From the NCBI GenBank assembly GCA_963842515.1, contig CAWJGO010000002.1, positions 62,001 through 126,000 on the forward strand: a stretch of DNA of 64,000 bases, read 5' to 3'. The notes beneath the pieces are model-generated. The model did no database searches. It was not told the DNA's origin and saw nothing but the letters and a program-made list of their open reading frames with translations. Positions 25,815-36,607 of this stretch are shown here, piece after piece (position 1 is the first letter of the stretch; each line of letters begins with the position of its first letter). A program made the position numbers and the translations under genes. The stretch comes from CADEED01 sp963842515 (GTDB taxonomy: Bacteria; Pseudomonadota; Gammaproteobacteria; Steroidobacterales; Steroidobacteraceae).

Positions 25815-26342
25815 TTACCCCCCGAAGTCGAAAAACTTTCGCGGCGAATCGCGTTCGGATTCGCGCACGCAGCGCCGGTCGATGAGGTTCCACGTGGGGC
25901 AGCTCACGATCATCGTCAGCGTGCCGCAAGTGGGCAGGTCGTTGGTGATCGCTTCGGGTGCCAGGGAAATCGCCGCGGCGGAAATGCCCGGGTTGTGGCC
26001 AATGACCATGAGATGGCCGACGCGCGGACCGACGGCGCGGATTGCGCCGACAATGTGATCACCTTCGGCAAGGTACAGCGCGTCGTCGGCCTGGAGAAGT
26101 CTCGTGGGCACGCCAAGGACTTTGGCGAAGGTCTCCGCGGTTTCGCGCGTGCGCGTGGCCGCGCTCGCGATGATGAGATCGGGAACGAGCGCGCGCTCCT
26201 GGAAGCGTCGCGCCATTTCAAGCGCTTCACCCTGACCCTTGCGGCTCAGCGGACGTTCGAAGTCGCGCACGTCGGCGTCATGGTCGGCGTTGGCGTGACG
26301 AATCAGCGTGAGGCGTTTGGTCTTGTTGTCGCTGGCGCTCAC
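25815..26342 (-). CDS. sixA: phosphohistidine phosphatase SixA
   Basis: 175 residues, a short histidine-phosphatase fold. The catalytic RHG-type motif is LIRHANADHD (residues about 12-21), with IASAATRTRETAE and VIGHNPG as second and third motifs. SixA removes phosphate from phosphohistidine in HPt domains or PTS proteins. It starts with GTG overlapping the Rieske gene by 4 bases and so sits at the far end of the SUF operon. The last 25 residues (after about 150) look less family-like and run to the edge of the repeat region. Confidence 0.88.
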   Translation of the reverse strand: MSASDNKTKRLTLIRHANADHDADVRDFERPLSRKGQGEALEMARRFQERALVPDLIIASAATRTRETAETFAKVLGVPTRLLQADDALYLAEGDHIVGAIRAVGPRVGHLMVIGHNPGISAAAISLAPEAITNDLPTCGTLTMIVSCPTWNLIDRRCVRESERDSPRKFFDFGG

Positions 26343-26647
26343 ACCCGCACCTCGATGCGGCCATCGCGTTCGCGGGATTCGAAGATCCGCAGCGGCTCAT
26401 AGGCGGGCGGCGAGAGAGCCTCACCCGTGCGCAGGCAAAACCGCGCCCCGTGGCGCGGACAAATGATTTCCGAATCCTCGATCGGAGCATCATCGAACGG
26501 CGAGTCGTCATGCGTGCAACGGTCTTCGAATGCGTAGAGCGTGCCATTGACATGCGCCACACGCACACGAAACCCATCGACGTCGGCTTCGAGGCGCTGC
26601 GCCATTTCGAGCTCCGTCAGGCTTCCGATATCAGTCCAGTCGGACAT
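26339..26647 (-). CDS. Rieske [2Fe-2S] ferredoxin
   Basis: 102 residues, a single Rieske domain without signal peptide or membrane anchor. Cluster ligands are in CTHDDSPF (Cys-x-His) and CPRHGARF (Cys-x2-His), spaced as in ferredoxin components of non-haem iron oxygenases. It lies 7 bases after sufT and overlaps sixA, so it is expressed with the SUF genes; a role as an assembly target, electron donor or quality-control partner is inference only. Confidence 0.9.
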   Translation of the reverse strand: MSDWTDIGSLTELEMAQRLEADVDGFRVRVAHVNGTLYAFEDRCTHDDSPFDDAPIEDSEIICPRHGARFCLRTGEALSPPAYEPLRIFESRERDGRIEVRV

Positions 26648-26654
26648 TGTCTTA

Positions 26655-27206
26655 TTAAAACATCCCCGTCTGCAGACGGGCGGCCTCGGTCATCATGGAT
26701 TGGTTCCACGGCGGATCGAAGACCAGCTCGACGTTGGCCGCGGCGACCGTCGGGATGATTTCGAGTTTCTGCCGGATGTCCTGAACGAGGACGTCACCCA
26801 TGCCGCACCCGGGCGCGGTGAGCGTGAGCCGCACGTTGATCACGCGCTCGCCGTCCGGCTGTGCGCTTACCGTGCATTCGTAGATGAGCCCCAAGTCCAC
26901 GATGTTGATGGGAATCTCCGGGTCGTAGCAGGTTCGCAGCTGATCCCAGGCGAGTGCCAGCACGTCATCCTCGGTCGAGTTGGGAGGCAGCTCCGGAGTC
27001 TTCGCCACTTCCTTGCCGATGGCGTCGGCGTCGGCACCGGCGATGCGGAACAGGTTGCCTTCCATGTACAGCGTGAAGCTTCCGCCGAGCGCCTGGGTGA
27101 TGAAGCCCGATTGCCCGGACTTGAGCTCGATATCGATGCCCGCCGGCACCATGACCGCCTTGACGTCGCGGCGCAGGACGAAAGGTTCGTTGTCGTGCGT
27201 TCTCAT
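26655..27206 (-). CDS. sufT: Fe-S cluster assembly protein SufT (DUF59/MIP18)
   Basis: 183 residues. An N-terminal SufT-specific region (residues about 1-85) precedes the DUF59 domain with YDPEIPINIVDLGLIY and LTLTAPGCGMGDVL, which holds the conserved cysteine. SufT proteins help mature Fe-S enzymes under high demand. It follows sufU by 3 bases. Confidence 0.93.
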   Translation of the reverse strand: MRTHDNEPFVLRRDVKAVMVPAGIDIELKSGQSGFITQALGGSFTLYMEGNLFRIAGADADAIGKEVAKTPELPPNSTEDDVLALAWDQLRTCYDPEIPINIVDLGLIYECTVSAQPDGERVINVRLTLTAPGCGMGDVLVQDIRQKLEIIPTVAAANVELVFDPPWNQSMMTEAARLQTGMF

Positions 27207-27209
27207 CGG

Positions 27210-27653
27210 CTACTCGGTCTTCACCGGTTCAGGACTGCGCTCGAGCGCGGCGTTCAACGTGTGCCAGCACAGGCTGGCGCATTTGACGCGCACCGGAAAA
27301 TCGCGCACGCCCGACAAGGCGGCCAGCTTGCCGAGATCTTCAGGAATGGGCGCGTCGTGATGCGTGAGTACATCGTGTATCTCGCGGAACAGGTGTGAGA
27401 TCTCGGCACGCTGTTTGCCCTTGACCGCTTCGCACATGAGCGAGGCGGAGGCCACGGAGATCGCGCATCCCTTGCCGTCGAAGCGCAGGTCGGAAATGCG
27501 ATCGCCATCCACACGCAAAGTGATGTGCAGACGGTCGCCGCATAGTGGATTGTGGCCATCCGCCGACGAATCCGCCGGATCGAGCCGCCCGAACAGGCGC
27601 GGGGTCTTGTTGTGATCCAGGATCACATCGCGATAGAGGTCCTTGAGGTCCAT
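27210..27653 (-). CDS. sufU: SufU-type sulfur-transfer/scaffold protein
   Basis: 147 residues, NifU N-terminal fold. The three conserved cysteine positions are NPLCGD, GKGCAISVASASLM and RVKCASLCW, with the zinc-binding aspartate in the first. In Gram-positive systems SufU takes persulfide from SufS. It shares one base with sufS, so the pair is translationally linked, replacing the SufE seen in enterobacteria. Confidence 0.93.
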   Translation of the reverse strand: MDLKDLYRDVILDHNKTPRLFGRLDPADSSADGHNPLCGDRLHITLRVDGDRISDLRFDGKGCAISVASASLMCEAVKGKQRAEISHLFREIHDVLTHHDAPIPEDLGKLAALSGVRDFPVRVKCASLCWHTLNAALERSPEPVKTE

Positions 27654-28897
27654 CAGCCGAACACCTCGCGCGCCTTGCCGAGCGCGGTCACCAGCGCATC
27701 GATGTCCGATTCGCGTGAATAGCAGGCGAACGATGCGCGCGCCGTGGCGGCAACGTTGAAGAACTCCATGACCGGCATCGCACAGTGGTGGCCAGTACGT
27801 ACCGCCACACCTTCCGCGTCGAGGATCGTGCCGAGGTCGTGCGGATGAATACCGTCGATGGTGAAGGAGATCACCGCCGCCTTGCCGGGCGCGGTGCCGA
27901 TGATGGTGAGACCCGGGACCGCTTCGAGCTTGCGGGTGGCCAGCGCCAGCAGGCGCTGTTCATGAGCATGGATGCTGTCGATGCCAAGCGAGTCGATGTA
28001 GTCGATGGCGGCCGCCATGCCCACCGCGCCCGAGATGTTCGGCGTGCCCGCCTCGAATTTGAATGGCAGCACGTTGAACGTGGTCTTCTCGAAGCTCACG
28101 GTGAGAATCATGTCGCCGCCGCCCTGCCACGGAGGCATGGCTTCGAGCAGTGATTCGCGCCCGACAAGTACGCCGATACCGGTCGGGCCGTACATCTTGT
28201 GCGCCGAGAATGCGTAGAAATCGCAGTCGAGTGCCTGCAGGTCCACGCGCTCATGCGGCACCGCCTGGGCCCCGTCGATGAGCACGACCGCGCCGCGCGC
28301 GTGCGCGAGCTTGACGATCTCGCGCACCGGCAGCACGGTGCCGAGCGCGTTCGACACATGCGCGCAGGCGACGATGCGCGTGCGCTCGTTCAGGTGCGCG
28401 GCGACATTCGCCACGTCGATGACGCCACGGCGATCCATCGGCACGTGTTTGATCACGGCGCCGGTCTGCTCGGCCACGAGTTGCCAGGGCACGATGTTGG
28501 CGTGGTGTTCGAGCGCTGTCAGCAGGATCTCATCGCCGCGATGCAGGCGGGGGCGTGCGTACGATTGGGCCACGAGGTTGATGGACTCGGTGGTGCCGCG
28601 CGTGAAAATGACGCCGCGCGACGATACGGCATTGACGAAGGCGCGCACGCGTTCGCGCGCATGTTCGAACATCTGCGTCGCCTCCTGGCTCAGCTGGTGC
28701 ACGCCGCGATGCACATTGGCATGGTGCAGCCGCTCGTAGTCGTCGACCGCGGCGATGACGCTTGCCGGTCTCTGCGACGAAGCGGCGCTGTCGAGGAATA
28801 CCAGCGGTTTTCCATGGATCTCGCGCGCCAGGATCGGGAAGTCGCGCCACACGCGCTGCACATCGTAGCCGAGTGCCGGTTTCGGATTCGCATTCAT
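27653..28897 (-). CDS. sufS: cysteine desulfurase SufS
   Basis: 414 residues, group II desulfurase. PLP lysine in FSAHKMYGPTGIG; catalytic cysteine in RTGHHCAMP (about residue 372); C-terminal ARASFACYSRESDID segment typical. It releases sulfur from cysteine and passes it to SufU. It overlaps sufD by 4 bases. The N-terminus carries about ten extra residues before VWRDFPILA compared with the Escherichia protein. Confidence 0.96.
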   Translation of the reverse strand: MNANPKPALGYDVQRVWRDFPILAREIHGKPLVFLDSAASSQRPASVIAAVDDYERLHHANVHRGVHQLSQEATQMFEHARERVRAFVNAVSSRGVIFTRGTTESINLVAQSYARPRLHRGDEILLTALEHHANIVPWQLVAEQTGAVIKHVPMDRRGVIDVANVAAHLNERTRIVACAHVSNALGTVLPVREIVKLAHARGAVVLIDGAQAVPHERVDLQALDCDFYAFSAHKMYGPTGIGVLVGRESLLEAMPPWQGGGDMILTVSFEKTTFNVLPFKFEAGTPNISGAVGMAAAIDYIDSLGIDSIHAHEQRLLALATRKLEAVPGLTIIGTAPGKAAVISFTIDGIHPHDLGTILDAEGVAVRTGHHCAMPVMEFFNVAATARASFACYSRESDIDALVTALGKAREVFG

Positions 28898-30093
28898 GGC
28901 TTGCCTAACAGTCCTTCGAGCGCGGAAACTTCATTGAGCTGCGCGGCGATCAGCTGCTCGATCTCGGTACGCAGCCCGGTGCACTCGATGCGCGACACCG
29001 CGTCTTCGATGAACGCCCACTGCAACAGCGTCTGCGCGGTGCGCCGGTCGATGCCGCGCGACAAGAGGTAGAACAACATCTGTTCGTCGAGCTTGCCGGT
29101 GGTCGCCCCGTGCTGCGCACGCACACGATCGGTATAGATCTCGAGCTGCGGACGTACCGCGGCTTCCGCCCCAGTGCCGGTGAGCAGCGTTTTCAGCGAC
29201 TGCTCCGAGTCACCGCCGGACGCGGACTCGCGCACGATGATCTTGCCGTTGAAACCGAGTTTGCCGCGATCGGTGGCGATGCCGCGATACAGCTCGCGCG
29301 TCACCGTGTCGGCACCGGCGTGTTCGATCTCGGCGTACATGTCGTGTGTCTGGATTCCATTGGCGATACTGGCCACCGCCAATTCGCAGCGGGCCGCCTT
29401 GCCGGCGAGCCTGATGAGCATGGTCGAGCGGGACGTGAGCCCACCCAGCGTCACGGTGCGCACCCGGTAACTCGCGCGATCGCCGACGTGCGCCGTCAAC
29501 GTGTCGAAACATCCCGCGGCATCGGCCACGTTCTGCAAGCGGCAATGATCGATGCACGCATCGGAGCGCAGCGCCAGGTCGAAGGCGGCATTGACCATGG
29601 AGTCGGCGCCGCCGGCGCTGATGTGCCGCTCGACCAGGCGCAAGTGCGAATTGCGCCCGGCATGCACCTGGACGCGCGGATACGACGTGCCGGCAGCCGC
29701 CGCGGCGCTGGCGATGAATGTCAGCTCGATCCGCGCCTCCGCCCCGTCGGGTGGCGCGATGTGCAGCACCTGGTCACCGCGTGCTCCGTTCAGACGAGCC
29801 AGCGCGAAGTCAGCACCTTCGGTGGCGATGGAGGCGTCGAGCAACGCGGCGAACTCTGCGCCCGCGTCACCGGCGCTCAACAAACCGGCGTAGGTTTGCG
29901 CCGCCGGCGCCGACAGCTCGGCCGCGAACCGGCCATCTACGAAAACCCAGCGCTCGTAGTCGCGCAGCACGGCAGGCAGCGGCGTTGCGTGCACCGTGCC
30001 ATTCCCGGCAACAGCATCGATCTTTGCCCTGGCGAGTGGACGCAGGTTGGCGTAACGCCAGTTCTCGTCCTTGTTAGTCGGCAAATTGATCAC
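28894..30093 (-). CDS. sufD: Fe-S assembly scaffold subunit SufD
   Basis: 399 residues, SufBD beta-helix core: the family C-terminus QLEIYTDRVRAQHGATTGKLDEQMLFYLLSRGID is clear, though here shown in part, with the conserved histidine in QHGATTG. The N-terminus (NLPTNKDENWRYANLRPL) is the usual short helical region. SufD forms the SufBC2D complex that builds clusters. It lies 2 bases after sufC. Confidence 0.94.
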   Translation of the reverse strand: MINLPTNKDENWRYANLRPLARAKIDAVAGNGTVHATPLPAVLRDYERWVFVDGRFAAELSAPAAQTYAGLLSAGDAGAEFAALLDASIATEGADFALARLNGARGDQVLHIAPPDGAEARIELTFIASAAAAAGTSYPRVQVHAGRNSHLRLVERHISAGGADSMVNAAFDLALRSDACIDHCRLQNVADAAGCFDTLTAHVGDRASYRVRTVTLGGLTSRSTMLIRLAGKAARCELAVASIANGIQTHDMYAEIEHAGADTVTRELYRGIATDRGKLGFNGKIIVRESASGGDSEQSLKTLLTGTGAEAAVRPQLEIYTDRVRAQHGATTGKLDEQMLFYLLSRGIDRRTAQTLLQWAFIEDAVSRIECTGLRTEIEQLIAAQLNEVSALEGLLGKP

Positions 30094-30095
30094 GC

Positions 30096-30856
30096 TCAGG
30101 CGACCTCTAGCACCCAGTCGTAGCCGCGTTTCTCGAGCTCTTGCGCCAGCGTCTTGTCGCCCGAGCGCGCAATCCGGCCACGCGTCAACACGTGCACTTG
30201 ATCCGGCACGACGTGGTCGAGCAGGCGCTGGTAGTGCGTGATGAGCAGCACGCCGCGATCTGCCGCCCGCAACGAGTTGACGCCGCGCGCCACGACCTTC
30301 AATGCGTCGATGTCGAGGCCAGAGTCGGTCTCGTCGAGTACCGCCAATGTCGGCTCGAGAACCAGCATCTGCAGGATCTCGTTGCGCTTCTTTTCACCGC
30401 CCGAAAACCCCTCGTTGACTCCACGCGAAAGGAAGCTCTCATCCATCTGCATGAGCTTCATCTTGCCGCGTACCAGCTGCAGGAATTCGTAGGCGTCGAC
30501 TTCGGGCAGGCCGGACGCCTTGCGCTTGGCGTTCACCGCCGCCTTGAGCAGATAGACGTTGTTGACGCCGGGAATTTCCACCGGGTACTGGAAGCCGAGA
30601 AACATGCCGGCGCGTGCGCGCTCTTCGGCGGGCATCGCCAACAAGTCCTTGCCCATGAATTCCACGCCACCGCCGGTGATGTCGTAGCCCGGGCGACCGG
30701 CGAGCACGTACGCAAGCGTGCTCTTGCCGGATCCGTTGGGACCCATGATGGCGTGAACTTCGCCGGCATTCAGCGTCAGCGACAGTCCTTGCAGCACGTT
30801 CTTGCCGCCAACCTTGGCGCAGAGATTCTCGATCTTGAGTAACGGTGGGGAAGCTT

Positions 30857-30860
<4 letters not shown>
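30096..30860 (-). CDS. sufC: Fe-S assembly ATPase SufC
   Basis: 254 residues, ABC ATPase without membrane partner: Walker A GPNGSGKST, SufC-type signature FSGGEKKRNEI, Walker B LAVLDETDSGLDIDAL and a switch histidine in LLITHYQRLL. It drives conformational change in SufBD. It overlaps sufB by 4 bases. Confidence 0.97.
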
Positions 30861-32289
<1,429 letters not shown>

Positions 32290-32293
<4 letters not shown>

Positions 32294-32763
32294 GCCGGCA
32301 CCTTGGGCGCGCGCGTCATCTGCTTGAGCTCGCGTTCGATCGGCATCTGCGGCGTGCGGCTGTCCAGCCCGGCAAGCTGCGCCAGCGATATCTCGCTGAG
32401 GGAACGGCGGATGGCGAGATTGAGTCGCTGCCAGGTGCGGCCCACGGAACAGGTGTGTTCGATGCAGCACTGGCCGGCGCCGGAGGAGCATTCGGTGAGA
32501 GCGATCGGGCCCTCGAGCGCGTCGAGGATGGCCGCTGCGCTGATTTCCTCGGGTGCGCGCGCCAGCTGGTAGCCGCCATGCGTACCCCGGGTGGAGTTGA
32601 CCAATCCCGCGCGCTGCAGCTGTTTGAGGAGCTTGCTGACCGTGGGGGCCGCGATGTGGGTGCGCTCAGCGAGCGCGCCGGCGTTTTGCAGGCGCGAGCG
32701 GTCCGTGGCCATGCTGGCCAGGATGACCGTCGCGTAGTCCGTGAGCTTGCCGATCCGAAGCAT
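32290..32763 (-). CDS. Rrf2-family SUF operon regulator
   Basis: 157 residues. A winged helix (MLRIGKLTDYATVILASMA, APTVSKLLKQLQRAGLV, GTHGGYQLAR) is followed by a cysteine cluster CCIEHTCSVG (with an earlier Cys in ECSSGAGQC), so it can hold an Fe-S cluster as IscR and related SUF regulators do. As first gene of the operon it probably represses sufBCDSUT when clusters are plentiful. The tail after residue 130 is divergent. Close to IscR but of the gammaproteobacterial SUF type by context. Confidence 0.9.
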
Positions 32764-32902
32764 CTTGGTTACCCGTCAAGGGCCCTTTTCAGGCCGGTTT
32801 TAAGTGGGACCAGTTTAGTACGGATTCAATGCTTCAGAAAGCCGGAGGCAAGCCCTTTTGCTATCCTTCGCGGCCTTCCGAAACCAAGAGGCGCAAGGCC
32901 GC

Positions 32903-33751
32903 TTGAGCAATTTGCAGTCCCAGACGACGAACGGATCGCCGGCGCAAGCCGGCGATGCCGTTATTGAGGTCCGCGACGTGCGTTACGCCGTAGGCGGGCG
33001 CGCCATCTTCGACGGACTGGACATCACCGCGCGGCGAGGGCGCATCACCGCATTCATGGGCCCGTCCGGCACGGGCAAGACGACGTTGCTGCGGCTCATC
33101 ACAGGCCAGGTACAAGCCGAGCGGGGCAGTGTCCGTGTGTTTGGTGAAGAAGTGTCGACGATGTCTGGCAAGGAGCTGTTCGCCCTGCGCCGCCGCATGG
33201 GCATGCTGTTCCAGAACGGCGCGCTGCTCACCGATGAAGACGTGTACGAAAACGTCGCGTTCCCGGTTCGCGCGCATACCAGGCTTCCAGAATCACTGAT
33301 TCGCCAGCTCGTGCTGACCAAGTTGCATGCCGTGGGGTTGCGCGGTGCCGCGCGGCTCATGGCCGCCGAGCTGTCGGGTGGCATGCAGCGGCGCGTGGCC
33401 CTCGCGCGGGCCATCGTCATGGATCCGGACATCCTCATTTACGACGAGCCTTTCGTGGGACTCGATCCGATTTCCATGGGCGTCATATGCCGCCTCATCA
33501 AGCAGATGAACGAGGCGTTGGGTATCACCAGCATCGTTGTCTCCCATGATGTTCAGGAACTCTCGACCATCGCGCACGACAGTTTCCTGTTGTCGTCCGG
33601 CAAGGTGGTCGCTTCCGGTACGCCCGCAGAGCTGCATCGCAGCGAGGCCCCGGAAGTGCGCCAGTTCATCGGCGGCCTGCCGGACGGTCCGGTGCCTTTT
33701 CACCATCCGGCGCCTGACTATTTCCAGCAGTTGTTAGAGGAAGCGCCATGA
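32903..33751 (+). CDS. mlaF: phospholipid transport ATP-binding protein MlaF
   Basis: 282 residues from TTG 32903. An upstream TTG at 32858 would overlap the likely -10 box (TATCCT, 32862-32867), so I prefer the later start. ABC ATPase with Walker A GPSGTGKTT, signature ELSGGMQRRVALARAI, Walker B DILIYDEPFVGLDP and H-loop VVSHDV. It powers the MlaFEDB complex that moves phospholipids between inner and outer membranes. First gene of mlaFEDCB; overlaps mlaE by 4 bases. It is divergent from the SUF operon. Confidence 0.94.
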   Translation: MSNLQSQTTNGSPAQAGDAVIEVRDVRYAVGGRAIFDGLDITARRGRITAFMGPSGTGKTTLLRLITGQVQAERGSVRVFGEEVSTMSGKELFALRRRMGMLFQNGALLTDEDVYENVAFPVRAHTRLPESLIRQLVLTKLHAVGLRGAARLMAAELSGGMQRRVALARAIVMDPDILIYDEPFVGLDPISMGVICRLIKQMNEALGITSIVVSHDVQELSTIAHDSFLLSSGKVVASGTPAELHRSEAPEVRQFIGGLPDGPVPFHHPAPDYFQQLLEEAP

Positions 33752-34518
33752 GCGGTCCCGTCGATTCCGTGCCGGTCGCCGCGCTTCGCCGCATAGGCTC
33801 CATGACGATGTTCATGGGTCAGGTACTGGCGCGCATCATTCCAGCCTTCGGCAAGCCCGGTCTCATCGTCAAGCAGATCTACAACGCCGGTGCACGCTCG
33901 CTGGTCATCATCATGTTGTCAGGGCTGTTCGTCGGCATGGTGCTGGGCCTGCTCGGTTTCGACACGCTGCAGCGTTTCGGCTCCGAAGACTCACTCGGAG
34001 TGCTCGCGGCGCTGGGCATGCTCAAGGTGCTCGGTCCGGTGCTCACGGCGCTGTTGTTTGCTGGCCGCGCCGGCACGTCGCTCACGTCGGAGATCGGGCT
34101 CATGAAGAGCACCGATCAGCTGACAGCCATGCAGATGATGGCCGTGGATCCTCTGCGATACGTGGTCGCGCCGCGGTTCATCGGCGGCATCATTGCCATG
34201 CCGCTGCTCGCGGCCACTTTCAGCGTGGTCGGGTTGTTCGGTGCGCAGCTCATCGGCGTGCAGCAGATGGGTGTCGACGTAGGAGCGTTCTGGTCGCAGA
34301 CCCAGAATGCCGTCGACCTGCATGACGTCACCGAAGGCATCGTCAAGAGCCTGGTATTCGGCGTCGCCTGCAGCCTGATCGCCGTGTACGAGGGTTACCA
34401 GTGCGAACCGACGCCCGAAGGCGTGGGTCTCGCGACGACGCGCACCGTGGTCACCTCCTCGGTGATGGTGCTGCTGCTCAACTACCTGCTGACCGCAGCT
34501 TTCCTAACAAAGTCCTGA
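33748..34518 (+). CDS. mlaE: phospholipid transport permease MlaE
   Basis: 256 residues, about five to six membrane segments, with the family motifs GLFVGMVLGL, LGPVLTALLFAGRAGTSLTSEIG and the C-terminal GYQCEPTPEGVGLATTRTVV. Inner-membrane channel of the Mla complex. Start overlaps the mlaF stop. Confidence 0.96.
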   Translation: MSGPVDSVPVAALRRIGSMTMFMGQVLARIIPAFGKPGLIVKQIYNAGARSLVIIMLSGLFVGMVLGLLGFDTLQRFGSEDSLGVLAALGMLKVLGPVLTALLFAGRAGTSLTSEIGLMKSTDQLTAMQMMAVDPLRYVVAPRFIGGIIAMPLLAATFSVVGLFGAQLIGVQQMGVDVGAFWSQTQNAVDLHDVTEGIVKSLVFGVACSLIAVYEGYQCEPTPEGVGLATTRTVVTSSVMVLLLNYLLTAAFLTKS

Positions 34519-34529
34519 TCGGATCCGCC

Positions 34530-35045
34530 ATGAAAAACTCACGCTCCCTGGAAATCGGCACGGGCCTGTTCGTATTGCTGGGCTTCGCGGCGCTGGCATT
34601 CCTCACCACGCAGCTGCCGGGCACCGCGCTCAAGCTCGGCGGCAATGCGGGCGGATACACCGTAACCGCCAAATTCGACAACATCGGCGACCTCAAGCCG
34701 GGTTCGCCCGTGACCATGGCCGGAGTACGTGTAGGACGTGTGGAGACGATCCAATTCGATCCGAAGGATTTCAAGGCTGCCGTGGTGCTGCGCATCGAGG
34801 ATCAATACAAAGAGATCCCCGAAGACAGCGATGCCAGCATCCAGACCGCCGGCCTGCTAGGCGGCAAGTACATCGGCATCGGTCCCGGTGGCGCGGAAAC
34901 CTTCCTCAAGCAGGGCGGTCAAATCGAATTCACACAGTCGGCCATCGTGCTCGAGAGTCTCATCAACAAGTTCTTCGCCAACATGGCGAGCAGGGGACCG
35001 GATGAGGAAAAGAGCGAGGAACCGGCCGCGCAGGAGAAGAAGTAA
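34530..35045 (+). CDS. mlaD: phospholipid-binding MCE protein MlaD
   Basis: 171 residues from ATG 34530. One N-terminal membrane anchor (residues about 8-25) and one MCE domain (YTVTAKFDNIGDLKPGSPVTM, VGRVETIQF, LGGKYIGIGPGG). It forms a hexameric ring in the periplasm that conducts lipid between MlaC and MlaFE. The C-terminal tail is charged (EEKSEEPAAQEKK). The stop shares a base with the mlaC start (TAATG). Confidence 0.95.
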   Translation: MKNSRSLEIGTGLFVLLGFAALAFLTTQLPGTALKLGGNAGGYTVTAKFDNIGDLKPGSPVTMAGVRVGRVETIQFDPKDFKAAVVLRIEDQYKEIPEDSDASIQTAGLLGGKYIGIGPGGAETFLKQGGQIEFTQSAIVLESLINKFFANMASRGPDEEKSEEPAAQEKK

Positions 35046-35734
35046 TGCAGTCGTTCAAGCGGATTGTTCAGGCCGGGTTCATCGCCACCATGTTAGGCGG
35101 CGCCGGTGTCGTTCTCGCGCAAGCCGTGGATCCTCTGAAGCCGGCCCCGACTCCAGAGTCCAAGGCGGTCGATGCAAGCGGCCCATCGCAGCTCATCGAG
35201 AGCTCCGCGAACACGCTGCTGTCTGGCATTGACAAGCGCCGCGACGAATTCCGCAAAGATCCCACGGGTCTATACGAGCTCGTTGCCAATACGTTGCTGC
35301 CGCATTTCGATACGCCGTACGCGGCGCAACTCGTGTTGGGCAAACACTGGCGTACCGCCAGCGTCGAGCAACGCAAGCGCTTCGTCGAGGCCTTTTACCA
35401 GTCACTGCTCTACACCTACGGCGACGCCATGATCGATTTCACCGGCGATCGTCTCAAGGTCTTTCCGACCAAGGTCGCCCCCACCGACGAGCGCGCCACG
35501 GTACGCACCGAGATCAAACGATCCAACGGCACCAAGGTCCCCGTGAACTACAGCCTGCGCAAGGTCAACGGTGAATGGAAAGCGTGGGATGTGATCATCG
35601 AGGGGATCAGCTACGTCAAAAGTTATCGTGAGGACTACGGTGCGCAGGTCGACCAGCAAGGCATCGATGCCGTGATCCAGCGTCTGGAAAGCCGGGCGCA
35701 ATCTGCCAAGGCGGGCAAGGTCAAAAAGACCTGA
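35045..35734 (+). CDS. mlaC: periplasmic phospholipid carrier MlaC
   Basis: 229 residues. A signal peptide (residues about 1-25, GFIATMLGGAGVVLAQA) leads into the MlaC/Ttg2D fold (LPHFDTPYAAQLVLGKHWRTAS, QRKRFVEAFYQSLLYTYGDA, VNGEWKAWDVIIEGISYVKSY). MlaC shuttles phospholipid between the MlaA lipoprotein in the outer membrane and MlaD. About 30 residues between signal peptide and fold are proline-rich linker. Confidence 0.95.
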   Translation: MQSFKRIVQAGFIATMLGGAGVVLAQAVDPLKPAPTPESKAVDASGPSQLIESSANTLLSGIDKRRDEFRKDPTGLYELVANTLLPHFDTPYAAQLVLGKHWRTASVEQRKRFVEAFYQSLLYTYGDAMIDFTGDRLKVFPTKVAPTDERATVRTEIKRSNGTKVPVNYSLRKVNGEWKAWDVIIEGISYVKSYREDYGAQVDQQGIDAVIQRLESRAQSAKAGKVKKT

Positions 35735-35736
35735 AG

Positions 35737-36066
35737 ATGGCCAGGGAGGAAGCAAAACAGGCTGGCGTCGGAATCAGTGAGTCCGATTCGGGCCGCATCG
35801 TCGTCACCGGCGAGCTCACATTTGCCAGTGCGCGCGAAGCGCGCCAGGTCGGCATCCTGGCGCTCGAAAGCTCACGCGCGCAACGCCTCGTCATTGATTG
35901 CAGTGGCGTCACCCGCGCCGACAGCGCCGGCCTCGCGGTGCTGCTCGACTGGCTCGCGTGGGGACGGCGCAAGTCGCGGCCGGTTTTGTTCGAGAACCTG
36001 CCGGCGTCGCTGGTGGCGATCGCGCGTATCTCTGAAGTCGACGGATTGTTGACCGGCACAGGCTGA
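35737..36066 (+). CDS. mlaB: STAS-domain protein MlaB
   Basis: 109 residues, a single STAS domain (VTGELTFASAREARQV, LVIDCSGVTRADSAGLAVLLDWL) with the conserved serine in ADSAG. MlaB binds MlaF and is needed for ATPase activity. It starts two bases after mlaC ends. The decayed AAC(3) sequence begins immediately downstream. Confidence 0.9.
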   Translation: MAREEAKQAGVGISESDSGRIVVTGELTFASAREARQVGILALESSRAQRLVIDCSGVTRADSAGLAVLLDWLAWGRRKSRPVLFENLPASLVAIARISEVDGLLTGTG

Positions 36067-36082
36067 TGTTCTCGGGCGGTGC

Positions 36083-36607
36083 ATTCGCGAGCATCTTCCC
36101 GAGTTCGATGCGCTGACCACGCCGACGACATTGGGTGCCCTCGCGGAACCATTTCGCACGTTTCCCGGCACGCTGCGCAGCGATCACCCCCTGGTATCGG
36201 TGTGCGCGAAATGGCGCCGCCGCCGCGCCCATCACCGCCGAGCATGCGCTCGAATTCTGTGGGACCGTGGCACGCCGTTCGAAAAACTCTACGACCAGAA
36301 TGCTTCGATTCTGTTGTTAGGAGTCGGTTTCAATCGCTGTACTACGCTGCACTACGCCGAATCGTTGGTGTCTGCGCGGCGCACCACGATCAGCCGTTAT
36401 CCATTGTCGGAGGGCGGGGTTCGCCGCTGGGTCGAGAAACCCGACATGGCGAGCGATCGCGGTGAACACTTTCCCGAGGTCGGAAGGCGTTTCCTCGCCC
36501 ACGGGCACGTCCGCGTCGGCCGAACCGGTGCCGCTGAGTGCATGCTTTTCTCGAATCGCATGCTGGTGAATTTCGCGCGGGACTACGTCATCACTGTCCT
36601 GCGCTGA
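36083..36607 (+). pseudogene. aminoglycoside 3-N-acetyltransferase-like pseudogene
   Basis: The C-terminal two thirds of an AAC(3)-family enzyme can be read as IREHLPEFDALTTPTTLGAL, then AEPFRTFPGTLRSDHPLVSV, a short out-of-frame piece (AAAAPITAEHALEF) and then GTPFEKLYDQNASILLLGVG, NRCTTLHYAES, ending VRVGRTGAAECMLFSNRMLV. The first ~95 residues, including part of the acetyl-CoA site, are absent; about one base is gained near 36217 and one lost near 36264. It directly follows mlaB, so it could be transcribed but not yield an enzyme. Identification is by family pattern (pattern RSDHPxVS, LLLGVG) and would need a database search to name the closest subgroup. Confidence 0.75.

Noticed and set aside
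27653..28897. Apparent loss of the catalytic cysteine of SufS at the ARASFAC segment
   Set aside because: The active cysteine is the one in RTGHHCAMP, which is present; the ARAS position is not the nucleophile.
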